Shown here in pieces: positions 1 to 7,614 of a DNA stretch of 32,143 nt; the first letter of the stretch is position 1; every line of letters starts with the position of its first letter. The position numbers and the translations under genes were made by a program. Under the pieces are notes generated by a model. That model saw nothing but the letters and a program-made list of their open reading frames with translations. It had not been told where the DNA came from and did no database searches. The DNA comes from Planctomycetota bacterium (GTDB lineage Bacteria > Planctomycetota > Planctomycetia > Pirellulales > Pirellulaceae): positions 1-32,143 of the forward strand of contig JACTND010000047.1 in assembly GCA_014584305.1 (NCBI GenBank). Reading direction: 5' to 3'.

Positions 1-640
1 CATCGAGTAACTTGGGGGTGGCGAACATGCAGCGGATACTGTGTCCGGCGGTAAGGATCGTAATCGCTTGTTCGATGCAATGTTGTTTGTACGCTTCGAG
101 ATGCTCCATCCAGCCTTTCTTGATCAGTTTGATCACCCAACGCGGATCGAGATCGATACAAAAACAAATACCCCCACGAAACTGGCACAGATGCTCGACC
201 GCCAAGCGCAACCGACGCGGACCGCTGGGGCCCAACATCAACCAGTTGCCGCCCCGCGGAAAATACGTTTCCGGCAGCGTCTCGCTGAACAGTTCGTAAT
301 CGACGCGATGGTCCTCGATCACGACGCGGCTCTTTGGCACTCCGGTGGTACCGCCCGTTTCAAACACATAGGTGGGTCTGTCGGCAAATGCTTTCGGGCG
401 CCAGCGCTCGACGGGGCCGCCCCGCAGCCATTCATCCTCAAACGGCGGGAATTTCCGCAAGTCCTCAAAACCTCGAATATCCCGCAACGGATCAAACTTC
501 AGCTCAGCCTTCTTGGCCAGCCAAAAAGGACAGCCCGTCGATTCGTGGAAGTGCCATTGCACAATTTCATAGGTGTGCGCATCGAGCAAGGAACGAGCCT
601 CCTCGACCGCTGGTTTGTCGGTGGCCGCGATGGTGGTCAT
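1..640 (-). CDS. AMP-dependent ligase (phenylacetate-CoA ligase-like), 3' part outside window
   Basis: This frame is open on the minus strand from an ATG at 640 to the window edge, giving the first 213 residues of a longer protein. Residues 94-104 (ETGGTTGVPKS) match the ATP/AMP-binding P-loop of the ANL superfamily, which activates carboxylates as acyl-adenylates. The run 'FETGGTTG' followed by a proline-rich region and 'WLMLGPSGP' resembles the stand-alone phenylacetate-CoA ligase/coenzyme F390 synthetase branch more than typical fatty acyl-CoA synthetases. That placement is a resemblance only. The catalytic C-terminal lid lies outside the window, so substrate and the thioesterification step cannot be judged. 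It is 88 bp downstream of the EamA gene on the same strand. A plus-strand reading frame over the same bases is an antisense shadow. Confidence 0.82.
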   Translation of the reverse strand, partial: MTTIAATDKPAVEEARSLLDAHTYEIVQWHFHESTGCPFWLAKKAELKFDPLRDIRGFEDLRKFPPFEDEWLRGGPVERWRPKAFADRPTYVFETGGTTGVPKSRVVIEDHRVDYELFSETLPETYFPRGGNWLMLGPSGPRRLRLAVEHLCQFRGGICFCIDLDPRWVIKLIKKGWMEHLEAYKQHCIEQAITILTAGHSIRCMFATPKLLD

Positions 641-688
641 GGACGTTAATTCACTTCCATTGAATCATTGATCGATCTCTTGACGCGA

Positions 689-704
689 AACGGGCTTCCC
701 CGTT
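689..704 (-). terminator. Short hairpin between EamA gene and ligase gene
   Basis: A perfect 6-bp stem (AACGGG/CCCGTT) with a 4-nt loop lies 25 bp past the stop of the EamA gene. Read on the minus strand it is followed by only a few T residues. It could be a weak terminator or attenuator before the ligase gene. The assignment rests on the inverted repeat and its position alone. Confidence 0.3.
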
Positions 705-728
705 CTCGTTCCGACCTTGGCTTTCATG

Positions 729-1601
729 CTACCCCTGGCGTGCCGCATGGTCAACTCGCTGGCACAGTTGCAACAACAGCCCGATAACGATCAGAGCGCC
801 GCCCGCCAGTGTCCCCCAATGCGGTGGTTGATAATTTGGCAAATGGCGATAGGCGAACCAAACCCACAGAGGCAGGAACAACGGCTCCAACAACAACAAG
901 GCGGACGCTTGGGCGCTCGGCACCGCGCGGATCGCTATCGCGAACAAGACGTAGGGCAGCCCCATCTGCAACATGCCGAACAAGGCCAGCATGGTGCCTT
1001 GTGTCGCATTGGGAAATACACCGGCCTGCCAAACGAACGGCGCCAATACCAGTGCCGTTACCGCGTGGTTGACGAGTATGATCCACGCGCTGTCCAGGTC
1101 CCGCATCCAGCGCAGCGTCAACACGATTCCGGCAAAACAGAGTCCCGAAGTCAGGCCCAATCCGATGCCCAACGGCGACGTTAACCAATCACACGTTGAC
1201 AAGACCAGGCCGACTCCAATTGCTAGAACCAGCCAGCTTGCCAAGTGCGAGCGCGGCGGCCGCTCGCGCAACAGGAGCCAACTGCCAGCCAACACCCAAA
1301 ATGGCGCCGTGTACTGCAACCAGATGGCCTGCGAGGCCTCGACGAAGACCATGGCGCTCAAATAACTGGCGTTCATCGCGGCGAATAGAGCCCCCGACAA
1401 CAACAGCCGCTTGTCCCAACGAATGCGCCGCACGCACAATGTCAAAAGCAAGCCGGCGAACATTGCGCGCCAAAACGCCAAGGCGACTCCGCGCGACTCG
1501 GGGGCCCAATCGCCAAACGCTGGCGATTTGACGAACAGAGCGCTGGTGCTCCACAACAGGGCCGCCAGGATGATCAAAATTCGGCCCGATGAGATCGTCA
1601 T
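729..1601 (-). CDS. EamA/DMT-family transporter
   Basis: A 290-residue, strongly hydrophobic protein with about ten predicted transmembrane helices in two repeated halves, the arrangement of the drug/metabolite transporter (EamA) family. Typical sequences are 'AALLWSTSALFVK' at the start of the first repeat, 'LQYTAPFWVLAGSWLLLRE' closing the first half, and 'AIRAVPSAQASALLLLEPLFLPLW' in the second half. Members export or import small metabolites across the inner membrane, and the substrate cannot be read from sequence. The ATG at 1601 opens directly on the first helix and has no strong Shine-Dalgarno sequence. It sits between the small basic protein gene (54 bp upstream) and the ligase (88 bp downstream), all on the minus strand, so co-transcription is possible. 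Confidence 0.9.
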   Translation of the reverse strand: MTISSGRILIILAALLWSTSALFVKSPAFGDWAPESRGVALAFWRAMFAGLLLTLCVRRIRWDKRLLLSGALFAAMNASYLSAMVFVEASQAIWLQYTAPFWVLAGSWLLLRERPPRSHLASWLVLAIGVGLVLSTCDWLTSPLGIGLGLTSGLCFAGIVLTLRWMRDLDSAWIILVNHAVTALVLAPFVWQAGVFPNATQGTMLALFGMLQMGLPYVLFAIAIRAVPSAQASALLLLEPLFLPLWVWFAYRHLPNYQPPHWGTLAGGALIVIGLLLQLCQRVDHAARQG

Positions 1602-1655
1602 GGTCGTGGAAGACAGGGAACCGGGCCAACCGCTGCGCGATAATGGCGGGTCAGG

Positions 1656-1787
1656 CTATTTCTTGCGGTGACGAATTCGCGACCTCATGCGCCGCTTCTT
1701 CCGACCCAATTTTCGCCGACCTTTTCCCGTTTTCTTGACCCCCACGCGCTGATGCTCCGTAGTTAATGTGTGTTTTGCAACCGCCAT
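1656..1787 (-). CDS. 43-residue Lys/Arg-rich small protein, possibly ribosome-associated
   Basis: An ATG at 1787 opens a 43-codon frame ending in TAG at 1656-1658. The N-terminal third (MAVAKHTLTTEHQ) is neutral. The remainder is dominated by K and R in a regular pattern (KKTGKGRRKLGRKKRRMRSR) ending in RHRKK. Such composition and length are usual for small ribosomal proteins or rRNA-binding factors. The KxGRKKRR...RHRKK tail resembles the AURKAIP1/COX24-type basic motif found in small bacterial proteins, but this is a visual comparison. It lies upstream of the EamA gene on the same strand and diverges from the methionine-rich protein gene. The Shine-Dalgarno sequence is weak. It is below the usual length cutoff for gene calling. 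Confidence 0.62.
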   Translation of the reverse strand: MAVAKHTLTTEHQRVGVKKTGKGRRKLGRKKRRMRSRIRHRKK

Positions 1788-1962
1788 GTATCGGATTGAA
1801 CCCCGTTAATTTAGCGGATTCTGGCCGGTTTCATCAAGTCCGGGGCTTCCGGCCTGCGGAGAATTACAGGATAATCGCGGTTCCTTGCCGGTCGGCCAGA
1901 ATTTCAGAAACCATCGGGCACGTGCGCGTGTACTGTCTTCTGGCGATGAATAGGCAAATTTT

Positions 1963-1974
1963 TGTTTTAAAACA
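1963..1974. promoter_or_regulatory. 12-bp palindrome upstream of methionine-rich protein gene
   Basis: TGTTTTAAAACA is a perfect 12-bp palindrome ending 17 bp before the ATG at 1992, in the region between divergent genes. It could be an operator half-site pair or part of an AT-rich promoter/leader. It overlaps the likely 5' untranslated region, which would fit repression or an mRNA leader element. No factor is known. Confidence 0.25.
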
Positions 1975-1991
1975 GAAAGGTCAAAGAGAAT

Positions 1992-2891
1992 ATGAATGCT
2001 GTCCGGTGTCCTAACTTGGTAGAAATGGCAAGCCTCTGCTTGCTGTCGTTGATTTGGGCTTGTCCTTCTATCGCCCCCGCGCAGACGGAAACGCTGCGCT
2101 GGAAACTCCGCCCCGGGCAGTCGTATGACGTCGAAGTCAAGATGAACATGCTTCAGGAAATGAAAGAAATGGGAATGGAAACTCCCATTGAAATGATTAT
2201 CAACATGCGCTGGGACATCACTGAAGTTAACGGTGAGGAGATCTCTTCCGAGCAGTCCATCAGTCGTATGCGAATGAAAATGGAAAACCCGTTCATGGGG
2301 AATATGGAGGTTGATACGGATAAAGGTCGGGGAAGTGCCGACGAGATGATGGGCCAAGTTTTCGACATGATCGGTGAGAAGTTTAAACTCGTCATGAACT
2401 CGCGCGGCGAAGTGCTGAAACTCGAAATCCCCGAGGCGATGCAAGGTGGTGACCCAATGAATCCGGCGGGACAAATGTTCAATGCCGACTCGTTGAAGCA
2501 AATGTCCAGCATGATTGTGTTTCCGGAAGGCCCCGTCGCCGTGGGTGATTCGTGGAACACTGCTGAAAATGTGGAAATGCCCCCCATGGGCAAAATGAAA
2601 ATGGGCAACAAGTTGACTTACAAAGGGACAGAATCGGTCGATGGCAAGAACCTGCATCGGATCGATGTGGACACCACGATTGACATGGAAGCTGCCGATA
2701 ACGACATGGGTTTCACGATCGAAGTGACCAACGCCGGTGGCAAGAGTACCATTTACTTTGATAACGCGGCCGGCTGCGTCGTGAAGCAAAACGGAAGCCA
2801 GGACATGGATATGAACATCGATGCGGGCGGGCAAAAGATTGGCATGACCATGAAACAGCAAATGTCCGTGAGCTTTAAGAAGCTTGACTAA
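1992..2891 (+). CDS. Exported methionine-rich protein, DUF6263-like
   Basis: A 299-residue protein. Residues 12-31 form a hydrophobic stretch ending in a likely signal peptidase site (IAPAQTE), so the mature protein is exported to the periplasm or surface. The remainder is predicted beta-rich with regular segments such as 'LRWKLRPGQSYDVEVKMNM' and 'FPEGPVAVGDSWNT', the pattern of planctomycete DUF6263-type proteins of unknown function. Methionine is unusually frequent, by hand count about 34 of 299 residues, in clusters such as MLQEMKEMGM and MPPMGKMKMG. The start is supported by an AAAGAGA Shine-Dalgarno-like run just upstream. A strong terminator follows, so it is probably a single-gene transcript. 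No catalytic residues are recognised. Confidence 0.85.
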   Translation: MNAVRCPNLVEMASLCLLSLIWACPSIAPAQTETLRWKLRPGQSYDVEVKMNMLQEMKEMGMETPIEMIINMRWDITEVNGEEISSEQSISRMRMKMENPFMGNMEVDTDKGRGSADEMMGQVFDMIGEKFKLVMNSRGEVLKLEIPEAMQGGDPMNPAGQMFNADSLKQMSSMIVFPEGPVAVGDSWNTAENVEMPPMGKMKMGNKLTYKGTESVDGKNLHRIDVDTTIDMEAADNDMGFTIEVTNAGGKSTIYFDNAAGCVVKQNGSQDMDMNIDAGGQKIGMTMKQQMSVSFKKLD

Positions 2892-2927
2892 CGACCCGGA
2901 AAGTCGGGTTGACAGCAATAGTACTTC

Positions 2928-2955
2928 CGCGGCGGCAACCCCGCCGCGTTTTTTT
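2928..2955 (+). terminator. Rho-independent terminator
   Basis: A perfect 8-bp GC-rich stem (CGCGGCGG/CCGCCGCG) with a 5-nt loop is followed directly by seven T residues. It begins 37 bp after the stop of the methionine-rich protein gene and is the clearest intrinsic terminator in the window. Confidence 0.9.
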
Positions 2956-2965
2956 ATCTTCAAAA

Positions 2966-3019
2966 ATTAGGTGCCACCCACCTTTTGAAATTTTGAGATT
3001 AGGTGCCACCCACCTTTTG
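2966..3019. repeat. Two copies of a 22-bp direct repeat
   Basis: Identical 22-bp copies lie at 2966-2987 and 2998-3019, 10 bp apart. The core AGGTGCCACCCACCTTTT contains a short inverted repeat (AGGTG, 5-nt spacer, CACCT). The element resembles REP-like intergenic repeats found in many copies in some bacterial genomes. Copy number elsewhere cannot be judged from one window. Confidence 0.75.
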
Positions 3020-3026
3020 CGGTGGT

Positions 3027-3041
3027 GTGCCAATTTGGCAC
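3027..3041. repeat. Perfect 7-bp inverted repeat
   Basis: GTGCCAA and TTGGCAC flank a single T, immediately after the second 22-bp repeat and sharing its GTGCCA word. It may be part of the same repeat element or an operator for the downstream gene. Confidence 0.4.
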
Positions 3042-3156
3042 TTAACGTGCTCGGTTCCTTTTCCCGGATGGACTGTGTCTGGAGGCTCCGCAGTTTGTCG
3101 GTCCTGCGGCTCTTTGTTGGCCTCGTTTCCTTGGTCTGGTGGCGTTCAAATTGTGG

Positions 3157-3197
3157 GTGTCCCCTTTTTGGGTTTTTGCGTGTCCCTTTTTTTGGGG
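3157..3197. repeat. Two imperfect GTGTCCC-T-run-GGG repeats
   Basis: GTGTCCCCTTTTTGGG (3157-3172) and a variant with seven T residues and four G residues (3180-3197) lie in tandem just before the mobA-mazG start. Each can form a C-run/G-run hairpin around a T loop. The second places a GGGGAGG run near the start codon region. They look like degenerate REP-type units and not coding sequence. Confidence 0.4.
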
Positions 3198-3221
3198 AGG
3201 GTGGTGTGTTGTAATGGGCGC

Positions 3222-4241
3222 ATGGGAAGTGACGAGGGATATCGAACGCTGGGCGCCATCGTGCTCGCCGGAGGACACGGACGACGGATGGGGCAGGACA
3301 AATCGCAACTGGTGTGGCAAGGTGAGACGTTTTTGGGCCGCATCTGCCGCTCCTTGGTCTTGGTCGCCGATCCCATCGTGGTCGTCGGGCGGCAGGGACA
3401 CTTGCCTCCCACGCCCCCCGGAGTCGCCGTGATTGAGGATCGACAATCGGGCATCGGCCCGTTGATGGGGTTGGCCTCGGGATTGGCCTATTTGATGGAA
3501 CGACGCGTTGAATGGGGGTTTGTTACGACCTGTGACGTTCCCTTGATTCAGCCCGAACTGGCTAATCGATTGTTGGTTTTGGCGCAAAACAGTGAGGCCG
3601 CGATTCCAATAATAGAAGGCCACGTGTTTGGCTTAACAGCGGTTTATCGGACGAACTTGGCGCCACGACTTTTCGAGTTGATTGACGCTGGATTGCGACG
3701 CGTGCGCGATTTACCGCAGCAGCTGAAGTGCCACATGGCTGACATGGCCGAATTGGCGGATATCGATCCGCAAGCGGCAAGCTTTCGAAATATCAATACT
3801 CCCGAAGAGTACGCTCAACTGACGAGTTTTCCGTCTGCTGTGGACACCTGGAATCGAAACATCGACCTGTTCGCCGCGGATGCCGCCATCGGAACGCTAC
3901 GTCAGGTGGTCCGCGAGTTTGTCGACGAACGGAGTTGGGGGCAATTCCATTCCCCGAAGAATTTGACGATGTCGTTGGCCGTCGAAGCCGCGGAGTTGAT
4001 GGAGCATTTTCAGTGGCTGACAACGGACGAATCACGCCAGGTGCGAGAGGATCACACGAAGAGAGACGAAGTTATCGAGGAGATGGCTGACGTTTTTTGT
4101 TATTTACTGGCGTTGGCAAATGAACTGGATGCCGATTTGGCCGTCGCGTTAGTCCGCAAAATGGAGAAAAACCGGCAGAAATACCCGGTCGATCAGTTTC
4201 GTGGCCGGTTTGGTTACGACGACCATAGGGCAATCCACTGA
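3222..4241 (+). CDS. mobA: MobA-like molybdenum cofactor guanylyltransferase fused to a MazG-like nucleotide pyrophosphohydrolase
   Basis: A 339-residue protein with two enzyme domains. Residues about 9-205 are MobA-like: LAGGHGRRMGQDK (15-27) is the nucleotidyltransferase signature, TTCDVPL contains the metal-binding Asp at about 105, and NTPEEY closes the domain. MobA attaches GMP to molybdopterin. Residues about 221-335 are an all-alpha MazG/dCTPase-like domain with E255xxE258xxE261 and E287xxD290, which bind magnesium and hydrolyse NTPs to NMP and pyrophosphate. The frame is open back to 3003, but that extension covers repeats and unlikely composition, so ATG 3222 was chosen. GTG 3201 or 3204 are alternatives, since the only GGGGAGG lies just before them. 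Both domains retain their key residues. Confidence 0.87.
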   Translation: MGSDEGYRTLGAIVLAGGHGRRMGQDKSQLVWQGETFLGRICRSLVLVADPIVVVGRQGHLPPTPPGVAVIEDRQSGIGPLMGLASGLAYLMERRVEWGFVTTCDVPLIQPELANRLLVLAQNSEAAIPIIEGHVFGLTAVYRTNLAPRLFELIDAGLRRVRDLPQQLKCHMADMAELADIDPQAASFRNINTPEEYAQLTSFPSAVDTWNRNIDLFAADAAIGTLRQVVREFVDERSWGQFHSPKNLTMSLAVEAAELMEHFQWLTTDESRQVREDHTKRDEVIEEMADVFCYLLALANELDADLAVALVRKMEKNRQKYPVDQFRGRFGYDDHRAIH

Positions 4242-4563
4242 CACGATAGCCGACCATTCACTTTCGTCCCTCATAAATCGGCTGCGCGCACGTGGTTTCA
4301 TCGACGACGCCGTCTGGTCGAACTGCTCGAAAACTCCTCGCGTATCGTCACGCGCGGTATCACCTGGCGCGGTCATGACATCTGGATGGAATTTGCCGAC
4401 ACCCGATGACCTTCGAGCGGCAGGCAACCTCATTTGCCGCGCGTCTCAACAGCTCGCGTAGCGTATTTTTCTCAAACCAACTGGCTTATCCCGGCTGCGG
4501 AAACGGTGGCAACCATCGCATCCCCTTCTCGCCTCGGTCGGAGCACGAGCATTCATTGACACA
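4242..4563. other. Intergenic gap upstream of the GGDEF-EAL gene
   Basis: No convincing gene is present; short frames on both strands have atypical composition. One 6-bp inverted repeat (GCGGCA at 4417-4422 with TGCCGC at 4435-4440, 12-nt loop) is visible. I looked for a cyclic-di-GMP riboswitch because of the downstream gene and did not find its conserved core. The promoter of the downstream gene is presumably here. Confidence 0.5.
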
Positions 4564-7500
4564 ATGACTGGTAGCCAAATCATCTACTCGACACCACCAC
4601 GCGCGGAAACTTCCGACATGTCGCCGCTGCGCTGGGGGATCTGCACATTTGCCTTGGCCTCCATATTGGCTTGGAGTGTCGCTTATATGGCCAGTCAACA
4701 GGCCGAAGCGGCATTGCGACGGACGCTCGATGAAGACCTGTCAGCGACTGCGCAAATTCTGGCCAACCAAATCGACCCGCTGCTTCACGCGTCGTTGGTC
4801 GAAGCCAGTGATGAGGACTCGGATGCTTACCGCGAGATTGTGCGCATTCTGCGCGCGGCCCTCCAAAGCGACATGCCGTTCACGTATGCGTACACGATGC
4901 GGCTCACTACGGATGGCTTGCGGTTCGTGGTGGATGCCGCCCCGCCGGGCGACTCCGACGGCGACGGAGTGGAAGATCACGCCTATTTGGGTGAACTTTA
5001 TCCTGATGCTGACCCCGGTATGTGGGACGCTTTGCGTTCGGCCCGCGCAACGGTATCGCCGCAACCTCACTCGGACAAATGGGGGACGTTTATTTCGGGT
5101 TTTGCGCCGATCATTGCGCCCGATGGCCGAATTGATGGATTGGTGGGGCTGGACTATCGGGCGGACGACTACTTGGAACGTATTCGTCGCATGCGGCATA
5201 ACGGGTGGGTGACGGCGACCGTCGGCGCGATGATGTCTTTGGGTTTGGGCGGTTTGGTGTGGTTGATGGGCAAGCGCCAGCTCGGTTCGGTCAGAGCAAT
5301 TCAACAAGTAATGGCGGCGCTGGCGAACAGTGAGGAGCAACTGCGCTCCTTTATTACACACGCGCCGGCGGCAGTCGCCATGTTCGATACTGAGATGCGT
5401 TACCTCGCGTATTCGCGACGTTGGATCGAAGACTATGGCTTAGACGCCTTGGGCGACCTGACGGGGCGAAGCCATTATGACATTTTCCCCGACATTTCCG
5501 ATCGATGGAAGGCCGTTCACAGCCGATGCCTAGCCGGGGCAATTGAGTCCAACAAGCAAGACCCCTTTGTCCGCCACTCCGGTCGAACGCAGTGGCTGCA
5601 ATGGGAAGTTCGGCCCTGGCATCATCGGGATGGGAAGATAGGCGGAGTCTTGATGTTCACCAACGACATCACCGAGTCGAAAGAAGCGGAGATCGCCTTG
5701 CACGTGGCCATGGCTGACGCACGCCGACTGGCTTCGGCGATCGATGCGCATACAGACGCCGTCTTGTTGACCGACCAAGAGGGGAGAATCACGCGCATCA
5801 ATCGGGCGTTCGAGACATTGACGGGTTGGCCGAAAGACCACGCGTTGGGAAAAACCTTGGAAATCATGGAAAGCGATCCGAGCTGTGTGGGCGCCTATCA
5901 GCAGATGTGGGAGACGATCCGCAGCGGCCGCCCCTGGGTCGGTCGCATGCGCAATCAGCGTCGCCAGTGCTCCGACGCCATCGCGACAGCAGAAGCCGGC
6001 TTGTCTGGCGCGTCGTCGGAATCTGGACAGTTTTACTGGGCCGATGTGTCGATCACTCCCTTGATTAATGATGAAGGAAATATCGATGGCTTTGTCGCTG
6101 TCCAACGCGACGTGACCGATGAGGTAGAACGGGAAGAATCTTTGGCCGAAGCTGCGCAGACGGATCGATTGACTGGGATTGGCAATCGCTCCTTCGTGCA
6201 CAACTGCATACAGCGGGCGATCGAACTCCGCCGACGCCGACCGGAGCACCAATTCGCGCTAATGTTCTTGGATTTAGATCGTTTCAAAGTCGTCAATGAC
6301 AGTTTGGGTCATCATGTCGGCGACCTCTTGCTGCAGGCAGTTGCATCGCGGTTGCGCGAGATATTGCGCGCCACCGACTGTGTTGTTATCCCCGGCCAAT
6401 CGGGAAATGCGGCACGCTGGGGAGGGGATGAATTTGTGGTCATTGTCGAAGCATATCAACGTTTGGAGGATATTGCCGTTATCGCCGATCGCATCCTGCG
6501 CATGTTGGCCGAGCCTTACCATTTGGCCGGGCATACCGTGCAAACCTCGACCAGCATCGGTGTGGTGGTCGGCAACGAATCCTATCAATCGGCCGACCAG
6601 ATGTTGCGTGATGCAGACATTGCGATGTACGAAGCCAAAGCGCGAGGCAAAGCATGCTGGGCGATGTTCGATACTTCGATGCAGAAGGCGGTCGAGCGGC
6701 GATTGCGGATCGAAACGGAACTGCACACCGCCCTAAAGAAACAGCAATTCTACTTGGAATATCAACCGATCGTGCAGTTGCAAACGGGCGCGCTGCATGG
6801 TGTCGAGGCGCTGGTTCGATGGAATCATCCCACGCGGGGGCGCATTTCGCCCGACGAGTTTATTCCCATTGCCGAAGAAAACCGCGCCATCTTCGACTTA
6901 GGACGTTGGGTCTTAGAGGAAGCCTGCCGCCAATGGGTTACCTGGAACCGCGCGAATCCCGATCACACGCCAGCGTTTCTCAGCGTCAATTTATCTCGGG
7001 CGCAGATTGTGGATCAGGACTTTGTGGACAACGTGCTGGCGATTATACAGCGCACGGGTATCCCACCGCAACGATTGGTATTTGAGGTCACGGAATCAAC
7101 AGTCATGCGCGATCGTGTTCAAACTCAAGAGGCGTTCCGTGTGTTGCGTCAGATGGGAGTTCGTTTGGCTATCGACGATTTTGGAGCAGGCTATTCCTCG
7201 TTAGCCTGCTTGCACCAATTCCCCTTTGACATACTAAAAATCGATCGCTCGTTTATCTCAAATTTCCAACAGTCCGAACAGCTCATCGTATTGACCCAAG
7301 CGATCGTCAATCTGGCCCATTACTTGGGACTGGAATGCGTTGCCGAGGGAATCGAAAACCCTGCGCAACGCCAGGCGTTGATGGATATGGGATGCCCGCT
7401 GGCGCAAGGGTACTACTTTGGCAAACCAGTCAAGCCCGCCTCGATTCTCGACGGGACGTGGCGGAATCTACAGGCTCGCGAGGAATCGGATAACCGACCG

Positions 7501-7569
7501 GCGGTTTTCTCATTTGTAACTGACCCGTCGCGCGTCCCGACCAATTCCTGGGAATCGCATCCGAGGTGA
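4564..7569 (+). CDS. Membrane-bound PAS-PAS-GGDEF-EAL cyclic-di-GMP synthase/phosphodiesterase
   Basis: A 1001-residue protein. Transmembrane helices at about 24-44 and 215-236 flank an extracytoplasmic sensor of about 170 residues, which contains an acidic loop DSDGDGVED (130-138) like calcium-binding loops. Two PAS domains follow (about 262-375 and 388-525). The GGDEF motif is intact at 620-624, as expected for diguanylate cyclase activity. The EAL domain keeps E748-A-L, E841, D871-D872, K892, D894, E928 and E931, so phosphodiesterase activity is also expected. An RxxD (602-605) like the inhibitory I-site is 14 residues before GGDEF instead of the usual 5, because of a short Gly/Ser/Pro insertion. 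ATG 4618 is an alternative start. It probably converts an external signal into altered cyclic-di-GMP level. Confidence 0.93.
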   Translation: MTGSQIIYSTPPRAETSDMSPLRWGICTFALASILAWSVAYMASQQAEAALRRTLDEDLSATAQILANQIDPLLHASLVEASDEDSDAYREIVRILRAALQSDMPFTYAYTMRLTTDGLRFVVDAAPPGDSDGDGVEDHAYLGELYPDADPGMWDALRSARATVSPQPHSDKWGTFISGFAPIIAPDGRIDGLVGLDYRADDYLERIRRMRHNGWVTATVGAMMSLGLGGLVWLMGKRQLGSVRAIQQVMAALANSEEQLRSFITHAPAAVAMFDTEMRYLAYSRRWIEDYGLDALGDLTGRSHYDIFPDISDRWKAVHSRCLAGAIESNKQDPFVRHSGRTQWLQWEVRPWHHRDGKIGGVLMFTNDITESKEAEIALHVAMADARRLASAIDAHTDAVLLTDQEGRITRINRAFETLTGWPKDHALGKTLEIMESDPSCVGAYQQMWETIRSGRPWVGRMRNQRRQCSDAIATAEAGLSGASSESGQFYWADVSITPLINDEGNIDGFVAVQRDVTDEVEREESLAEAAQTDRLTGIGNRSFVHNCIQRAIELRRRRPEHQFALMFLDLDRFKVVNDSLGHHVGDLLLQAVASRLREILRATDCVVIPGQSGNAARWGGDEFVVIVEAYQRLEDIAVIADRILRMLAEPYHLAGHTVQTSTSIGVVVGNESYQSADQMLRDADIAMYEAKARGKACWAMFDTSMQKAVERRLRIETELHTALKKQQFYLEYQPIVQLQTGALHGVEALVRWNHPTRGRISPDEFIPIAEENRAIFDLGRWVLEEACRQWVTWNRANPDHTPAFLSVNLSRAQIVDQDFVDNVLAIIQRTGIPPQRLVFEVTESTVMRDRVQTQEAFRVLRQMGVRLAIDDFGAGYSSLACLHQFPFDILKIDRSFISNFQQSEQLIVLTQAIVNLAHYLGLECVAEGIENPAQRQALMDMGCPLAQGYYFGKPVKPASILDGTWRNLQAREESDNRPAVFSFVTDPSRVPTNSWESHPR

Positions 7570-7588
7570 GCGGGCGCGAAAACCCGCT
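7569..7588. terminator. Hairpin between convergent genes
   Basis: AGCGGG and CCCGCT form a 6-bp stem with an 8-nt loop in the 45-bp gap between the converging GGDEF-EAL and putA genes. There is no T run on either strand, so its role as a terminator is uncertain. Confidence 0.3.
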
Positions 7589-7614
7589 GGGGCACTGAGC
7601 GGCACGGGCCAGCT

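Noticed and set aside
41..649. 202-codon plus-strand open frame
   Set aside because: It lies antisense to the AMP-ligase frame, which has a clear P-loop and normal composition. The plus-strand product has no recognisable feature.
1806..2963. 385-codon minus-strand open frame rich in His
   Set aside because: It is the antisense shadow of the methionine-rich exported protein (CAT/ATG codons give His in antisense) and runs through the terminator.
3003..3221. N-terminal extension of the mobA-mazG frame
   Set aside because: It covers repeats and T/G-rich non-coding sequence, gives Cys/Trp/Phe-rich composition and precedes the natural MobA start by more than 70 residues.
4242..4563. Cyclic-di-GMP riboswitch ahead of the GGDEF-EAL gene
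   Set aside because: The conserved core of the GEMM class was not found, and only a weak 6-bp hairpin is present.
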